From: Sphingomonas sp. 1F27F7B
Lineage (GTDB): Bacteria > Pseudomonadota > Alphaproteobacteria > Sphingomonadales > Sphingomonadaceae
Reading direction: 5' to 3'
Assembly: GCF_005503355.1 (NCBI RefSeq)
Contig: NZ_SCMK01000019.1
Location: forward strand, 1-64,000
DNA: 64,000 bases
Shown piece after piece: positions 59,694-64,000 of this stretch. The notes beneath the pieces were generated by a model. The model was not told the origin of the DNA. It did no database searches and saw nothing but the letters and a program-made list of their open reading frames with translations. Each line of letters begins with the position of its first letter. Within the stretch, counting starts at the first letter, position 1. The translations under genes and the position numbers were made by a program.

Positions 59694-60650
59694 TCACGGG
59701 GATGGCAGTTCGACTGCGTTCCGGGGCTGTCGCGCGCGCACCTGCGCCTCGTACTTGCTGAGTAGCGTCGGCCAGACCATTGCGCGGATCCTATCGATCC
59801 GGGTGTTCACCAGAGCGTCGTCGCCGGAAAGCGCGGCATAGCGCCCGGACATCAGCGGCGTGGCCTCGTCGAAATAGGCGGCGTTCGGATCGGGTCCCTC
59901 GAACAAGCCGTTACCCGCCGCCAGTCCAGCGATGTGGAGTGCGGTGCAATTGTCCAGCGCCGTCCAACTCGGCGTGTCCCGGACCTGGGCGACGCAATCG
60001 CGACCTTTGGCGGTGACTGCGTCACCGCCTTGCCGGGAAAGCACTACGAACCGCTCCACCGTCGCGACGATCGCCGCCTTGTCGATCGGGGGCGGTGGGG
60101 CGGCACTGGCTTCGGTAGCGGATGACGCCGCCGCGAAGACCGGCGGCGCGTCGAGCCCGAGCAGCCGACGTGCGTTGCCGCGCACCTGTGCGACGGAGGG
60201 ATTGGTGAGGAGTCCGTCCATCGTGCGCTGCACCGGCGCGGGCAGGTGGATGTCGTTGACGGCCAGATATAGCGTCGGCGCGCTCACGAGCAGGATCGCC
60301 AGTCCGACCAGCGCGAGCTTGCGGCGACGCGACGCCCGTCGGCGGGCTGGCTGCGGCGGGGCGCGGTGGCGTGGACCGGCGGATTGCCACGCCTGCGTGG
60401 GTGCCGGCCGCTGCGGTGCGGTGGCGGGTTGGGTCCGGCGGCGATCATAGGCGGTACGCGCCTCGGCCGTCACCAGCAGCTTGAACGCGGCATTGATTCT
60501 CGCCGACCGTTCGGCGGCGTCGGGTGCCGTGCTGGCATCGGGGTGATATTTGCGGATCAGCGCCTTCCAGGCGGCACGGATAACGACATCGTCGGCCTTG
60601 GGGTTGAGGCCGAGTACCTCGTACGGATCGATGTCGTCGGGGGCCCGCAT
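59694..60650 (-). CDS. J-domain protein with membrane helix
   Basis: 318-residue protein. The N-terminal J domain (DPYEVLGLNPKADDVVIRAAWKALIRKYHPDAS) holds the HPD motif, so it should stimulate a DnaK ATPase. A Pro/Arg-rich linker (RPAPTQAWQSAGPRHRAPP) precedes a membrane helix (LALVGLAILLVSAPTLYLAV), and the C-terminal ~180 residues are presumably extracytoplasmic (VERFVVLSRQGGDAVTAKGRDC, PLMSGRYAALSGDDALVNT). No zinc fingers. It is convergent with galU and independent of the sugar operons. Confidence 0.85.
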   Translation of the reverse strand: MRAPDDIDPYEVLGLNPKADDVVIRAAWKALIRKYHPDASTAPDAAERSARINAAFKLLVTAEARTAYDRRRTQPATAPQRPAPTQAWQSAGPRHRAPPQPARRRASRRRKLALVGLAILLVSAPTLYLAVNDIHLPAPVQRTMDGLLTNPSVAQVRGNARRLLGLDAPPVFAAASSATEASAAPPPPIDKAAIVATVERFVVLSRQGGDAVTAKGRDCVAQVRDTPSWTALDNCTALHIAGLAAGNGLFEGPDPNAAYFDEATPLMSGRYAALSGDDALVNTRIDRIRAMVWPTLLSKYEAQVRARQPRNAVELPSP

Positions 60651-60698
60651 GCGCGAATATCTATCAGGCGCGCCGCAGGGGCGAAAGGCGGGTTTGGG

Positions 60699-62045
60699 CT
60701 ACGCCCGCACGACGTTGTCCGAAGCCACGCCGGCCCGTCCGCACGCGTTGCGGGTATCCAGCACTAGCTTTGCCGACGCCACGAGTGCGGCATAGTCCAC
60801 CGCGTCGTGATCGGTGGCGATCAGCACCGCGTCATAGTCCGCGATCGCTGCTTCATCCCATGCCATTCCGCGTCGGAAGTTGAGCGTCGGGTGCTCCCGC
60901 GTGTTGTCGATCTGGGCGACGTGGGGATCGTGGAAATCGGCGGTGGCGCCGCGCGCCTCGATCATCTCCATCAGGCGGAGCGACGGGCTCTCGCGGATAT
61001 CCTCGACATTTTTCTTGTAGGCGACGCCCAGCACCAGGATGCGCGCGCCGCGCAGGCCCCGGCCGAAGCGCGCGTCCATCGTGTCGGCCAGGACGCGGAC
61101 GACGTGCTGCGGCATGTCCGCGTTGATCTGGCCGGCCAGCTCGATGAACTTGGTGTGCTGGTTGTACTCCCGCGCCTTCCAGGTGAGGTAGAAGGGATCG
61201 ATCGGGATGCAATGGCCGCCAAGGCCCGGGCCCGGATAGAAGGGCATGAAGCCGAACGGCTTGGACTTGGCCGCGTCGATCACTTCCCACACATCGATGT
61301 CCATCGCCGTGAAGATGAGCTTGAGCTCGTTGACCAGCGCGATGTTGACCGCACGGAACACGTTCTCGGTGATCTTCACCGCCTCCGCTGTCGCGGCGGA
61401 CGAGACCTGGATCGCCTGGGGCACGATGTGGCGATAGACTGCCAGCGCCAGCTCGGCCGAGGCAGTGTCGTCCGCGCCGACCACTTTCGGGATCTTGGTG
61501 GTCGAATAGGTCGGGTTGCCGGGATCCTCGCGCTCGGGCGAATAGGCCAGGAAGAAGTCCTTGCCGGCGATCAGGCCGGTTTCCTCCAGGATCGGCTGCA
61601 TCACTTCCCTGGTGGTGCCGGGATAAGTGGTCGATTCGAGGATGACGAGCTGGCCGCGGCGCAGCGTCTTCGCGATCGCGCGGGTCGTGCTCTCGACATA
61701 TTTCAGGTCGGGCTCGAGATGGCGGGTGAGCGGGGTGGGGACGCAGATCAGCACTACGTCCGCCTCGCCCAGCCGGGCCAGGTCGGCCGTGGCCCGCAGT
61801 TTCTCGTTCGCGACGAGCGGTGCGATGCGGGCGGCGTCGATATGCTTGATATAGCTCTCGCCGGCTTCCAGCGCGTCGATCTTGGCCTGGTCGACGTCGA
61901 AGGCGAGGACGGGGCAGCCGGCCTCGCCAAAGGCCATGGCGAGCGGCAGGCCGACATAGCCCATGCCGATCACGCCGATGATCGCCGTGCCGTTCTCGAT
62001 CCGCGCCTGAAGCTTGAGCCCGTGCGCGGGCCATTCGATGCTCAT
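60699..62045 (-). CDS. Nucleotide-sugar dehydrogenase, WbpA/TviB type
   Basis: 448-residue NAD-dependent dehydrogenase. The Rossmann motif is IIGVIGMGYVGLPLAMAFGEAG. AYSPEREDPGNPTYSTTKIPKVVG and MPFYPGPGLGGHCIPIDPFYLTWKARE, with the catalytic Cys, match the UDP-GlcNAc/UDP-GlcNAcA dehydrogenases (WbpA, TviB) rather than Ugd. The ATG at 62045 (MSIEWPAHGL) is chosen. The epimerase gene lies 58 bp upstream on the same strand. Product is probably a UDP-N-acetyl-hexuronic acid, but UDP-glucose as substrate is not excluded. Confidence 0.88.
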   Translation of the reverse strand: MSIEWPAHGLKLQARIENGTAIIGVIGMGYVGLPLAMAFGEAGCPVLAFDVDQAKIDALEAGESYIKHIDAARIAPLVANEKLRATADLARLGEADVVLICVPTPLTRHLEPDLKYVESTTRAIAKTLRRGQLVILESTTYPGTTREVMQPILEETGLIAGKDFFLAYSPEREDPGNPTYSTTKIPKVVGADDTASAELALAVYRHIVPQAIQVSSAATAEAVKITENVFRAVNIALVNELKLIFTAMDIDVWEVIDAAKSKPFGFMPFYPGPGLGGHCIPIDPFYLTWKAREYNQHTKFIELAGQINADMPQHVVRVLADTMDARFGRGLRGARILVLGVAYKKNVEDIRESPSLRLMEMIEARGATADFHDPHVAQIDNTREHPTLNFRRGMAWDEAAIADYDAVLIATDHDAVDYAALVASAKLVLDTRNACGRAGVASDNVVRA

Positions 62046-62103
62046 AGGAACCCTATCCCGGTGGAAATACGCTTTCGCGCGCATTCATGCCCCGGGAGGG
62101 GTT

Positions 62104-63102
62104 TCAGTTTCGATAATGCGCCAGATACCAATCGATGAATGCGGGAACGCCCTCGCTCGGCGGGGTGGAGGGCGCATAGCCGGTCAGGGTCTTGAGCAGT
62201 GCCGAACTGGCCTCGGTCGCGGGCACGTCGCCCTGTTGCATCGGCATGAAGTTCCTGATCGCCTGCTTGCCCAGTGCGCGCTCGATCTCGCCGATATAGT
62301 CCATCAGCTGGGTCTGCTGGCCCGCGCCGATGTTGACGGTGCGGAAGGGCGCGACGGGGGATAGGCTGTCGCCCTCGACCGGCGCCGTGCCGGGGACGGC
62401 TTCGGTGAGCTTGACGATCGCTTCCGCCAGGTCGTCGACATAGGTGAAGTCGCGGACCATCCGGCCGTTATTGTAGATGTCGATCGGCTCGCCGGCGAGA
62501 ATGCCCCTGGTGAACTTGAACAGCGCCATGTCCGGCCGGCCCCATGGGCCATAGACCGTGAAGAAGCGGAAGAAGGTCGTCGGGATCTTGTAGAGATGCG
62601 CGTAGCTGTGTCCCATCAGCTCGGTCGCGCCCTTGGTGGCGGCGTAGAAGCTCAGCGGCGTGGCGGTGCGCTGCGTCTCGGTGAACGGCATGTCGGTGTT
62701 CGCGCCGTAAACCGAGCTGGTCGAAGCGGCGAGCAGGTGCCCGGTGGCGTGGCGGCGGGCGAGCTCGAGCACGTTGAACGTGCCGATCAGGTTGGCCGCG
62801 ACATAGCTTTCGGGCGCGTCGATGGAGTGGCGCACGCCTGCCTGCGCGGCAAGATGAATCACCACGTCCGGCCGGAACTCGGCCCAGACGGCGCCAAAGG
62901 CCGCCATGTCGTCGATCGAGACGCGGGCTACCTTGAAATTGGGATGATTCGACAGGACGTCGTTGCGCGCTTCCTTGAGCGCCGGGTCGTAATAGTCGCT
63001 GAAATTGTCGACACCGAGCACGGTTGCACCGCGCTGGAGCAGCTTGCTGGCGGTATGGAAACCGATGAAGCCGGCCGAGCCGGTGACGAGGACGCGGGTC
63101 AT
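62104..63102 (-). CDS. UDP-glucuronate 4-epimerase-like protein
   Basis: 332-residue SDR epimerase. NAD motif VLVTGSAGFIGFHTASKL, catalytic STSSVYG and YAATKGATELMGHSYAHLY (YxxxK), and TFFRFFTVYGPWGRPDMALFKFTRGILAG, a block typical of UDP-glucuronate 4-epimerases (LspL/GAE). The neighbouring dehydrogenase could provide a uronic-acid substrate, and ugd elsewhere in the window supplies UDP-glucuronate. Ordinary C-terminal VPAFIDWYLAHYRN. It is the upstream gene of the pair and follows the MoeB-like gene by 37 bp. Confidence 0.9.
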   Translation of the reverse strand: MTRVLVTGSAGFIGFHTASKLLQRGATVLGVDNFSDYYDPALKEARNDVLSNHPNFKVARVSIDDMAAFGAVWAEFRPDVVIHLAAQAGVRHSIDAPESYVAANLIGTFNVLELARRHATGHLLAASTSSVYGANTDMPFTETQRTATPLSFYAATKGATELMGHSYAHLYKIPTTFFRFFTVYGPWGRPDMALFKFTRGILAGEPIDIYNNGRMVRDFTYVDDLAEAIVKLTEAVPGTAPVEGDSLSPVAPFRTVNIGAGQQTQLMDYIGEIERALGKQAIRNFMPMQQGDVPATEASSALLKTLTGYAPSTPPSEGVPAFIDWYLAHYRN

Positions 63103-63139
63103 GCGGTGCCCCGTGCCCCAAGGTCGTAGTCAAGTCCAG

Positions 63140-63895
63140 TCATCCGCACGCGGGGCAGCCGGGGTCCTTGGGCAGGGCGAGTGCGCGGAAACGGAAGGCG
63201 AGCGTGTCGACGAGGAGGAGCTTGCCGGCGGTATCCTCGCCGAAGGGGGCGATGGCGCGGACGACCTCCAGCGCGGCGAGGCTGCCCATCACCCCGGTGA
63301 GCGCGCCGAGCACGCCCTGTTCGGCACAGCTGATGCCGGGGCGGTCGGGATCCTGGCCGACGAAGCAGCGATAGCAGGGCCTGTCTGCCTCCCAGCCGCG
63401 GAACACGCCGAGCTGGCCTTCGAACTCCGATACCGCGGCCGAGACGAGCGGGATGCGGTGGCGAAGGCACGCATCGGCAACGGCGAGGCGTGTGGCGAAA
63501 TTGTCGCAGCCGTCGAGGACGACGTCCGGATGGAACTCGGCGATCAGCGCGTCGGCATTGCGCGCGTCGATCCGTTGCCGGAAGCCGGTGAACGTCACTT
63601 CCGGGTTCAGCGCGGCGACCCGGGCGCGCGCGGCCTCCACCTTGGGGCGGTCCACGTCCGTGGTGGCGTAGAGCGTCTGGCGCTGGAGGTTGGAGAGCGA
63701 GACCTGGTCGTGGTCGATCGCGCCGAGCGTACCGATGCCGGCAGCCGCCAGATATTCGATCGCCGGAGAGCCGATTCCGCCCGCGCCGATCAGCAGCACC
63801 CGCGCGGCCTTCAGGCGCATCTGGCCACCGCCGCCGATCTCGCGCAGCACGATGTGGCGGGCGTAGCGTTCCAGCTCCGCGTCGGTGAAGTTCAT
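63140..63895 (-). CDS. moeB: HesA/MoeB/ThiF family adenylyltransferase
   Basis: 251-residue E1-like enzyme that adenylates the C-terminus of a small sulfur-carrier protein (MoaD or ThiS type). ELERYARHIVLREIGGGGQMRLKAARVLLIGAGGIGSPAIEYLAAAG is the diagnostic N-terminus with the ATP-binding GxGGxG. The CxxC zinc pairs are CYRC and CPAC (near the C-terminus), and the catalytic Cys region is GISCAEQGVLGALTG. MoeB is the best match, but ThiF cannot be excluded. The ATG at 63895 overlaps the stop of the upstream gene (ATGA). Confidence 0.88.
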   Translation of the reverse strand: MNFTDAELERYARHIVLREIGGGGQMRLKAARVLLIGAGGIGSPAIEYLAAAGIGTLGAIDHDQVSLSNLQRQTLYATTDVDRPKVEAARARVAALNPEVTFTGFRQRIDARNADALIAEFHPDVVLDGCDNFATRLAVADACLRHRIPLVSAAVSEFEGQLGVFRGWEADRPCYRCFVGQDPDRPGISCAEQGVLGALTGVMGSLAALEVVRAIAPFGEDTAGKLLLVDTLAFRFRALALPKDPGCPACG

Positions 63896-64000
63896 TGCGG
63901 CAGAGTGAAGGTGAGCGTCGTGCGATACCATTGCTCGCTCGCGCCGGGACGCGGGAGGAGATTGCCGCGGGCAAAGCCCGCCGCGAGCGCCGCCGCATAT
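63892..64000 (-). CDS. C-terminal end of an unidentified gene
   Basis: The window cuts this leftward gene. About 35 residues of its C-terminus are visible (ending SEQWYRTTLTFTLPQ) and its TGA overlaps the ATG of the MoeB-like gene (ATGA), so the two are co-translated. No family can be named from this fragment. Confidence 0.6.
   Translation of the reverse strand, partial: YAAALAAGFARGNLLPRPGASEQWYRTTLTFTLPQ

Noticed and set aside
1..64000. tRNA or rRNA genes
   Set aside because: I searched by eye for the TTCGANTCC loop with flanking stems and for rRNA landmarks and found none convincing. A tRNAscan-SE run would settle this.

Overview
The window is high-GC, densely packed alphaproteobacterial DNA. 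The gene repertoire points to a sphingomonad (Sphingomonas or a close relative): an HPr-rel-A cassette, an HWE-family sensor kinase, CtrA-type and EcfG-type promoter boxes, several sugar-nucleotide operons, and GTCATCCCCGCG-type palindromic repeats. I see no rRNA, tRNA or CRISPR array. Species-level placement is not possible from the sequence alone.

Layout. 0-2.1 kb: a tyrosine recombinase with lower GC than its neighbours, a perfect 34-bp palindrome, and the first of three dispersed ~134-bp repeats. 2.1-5.9 kb: a Tat-type exported protein, then a translationally coupled PqqD-like / HprK-like kinase / nucleotidyltransferase cassette (HPr-rel-A), a VOC protein and a lipoprotein. 5.9-10.8 kb: gph, then glmU and glmS (UDP-GlcNAc supply). 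10.9-19.5 kb: a DUF6916-type protein, a phage-tail-collar protein and a 2,442-residue autotransporter with near-identical 270-bp internal repeats. 19.6-28.4 kb: signalling genes (HWE kinase and receiver, HpcH/HpaI-type lyase, receiver-GGDEF-EAL protein, CHASE4-like kinase) and a membrane-anchored SET-domain protein. 28.4-34.3 kb: sulfate activation (cysD, cysNC, cysQ), then divergent rmlA and rmlB. 34.3-38.1 kb: amino-sugar/peptidoglycan recycling (nagA, murQ, GlcNAc-kinase-like) and a PAS-LuxR regulator behind a full EcfG-type promoter. 38.6-42.2 kb: gshA coupled to a Nit-type amidase, then ugd. 42.3-47 kb: a tiny ORF with its own terminator facing a consensus CtrA box, then an EAL protein, a TPR hybrid kinase and a receiver. 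47-54.4 kb: an exported intradiol dioxygenase, a two-component pair, an MHS-type transporter, a lipoprotein, rpsU, an FKBP isomerase, a phosphatase, and a small membrane protein preceded by a probable structured RNA leader. 54.7-64 kb: an M48/PDZ protease, then polysaccharide precursor genes (wecC, wecB, galU, a WbpA/TviB-like dehydrogenase, a UDP-glucuronate-type epimerase), a VanZ-like protein, a DnaJ-like protein, a MoeB/ThiF protein and a truncated gene.

How the parts fit. Much of the window feeds cell-envelope sugars. glmS and glmU make UDP-GlcNAc, which wecB and wecC turn into UDP-ManNAcA. galU and ugd make UDP-glucose and UDP-glucuronate, and rmlA and rmlB make the dTDP-4-keto-6-deoxyglucose intermediate. 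nagA, murQ and the kinase recover wall amino sugars. Interleaved c-di-GMP and phosphorelay genes probably control surface behaviour. The least explained elements are the small CtrA-box-linked ORF near 42.4 kb, the structured leader near 54.4 kb, the HPr-rel-A cassette, the membrane SET protein and the dispersed palindromic repeats.
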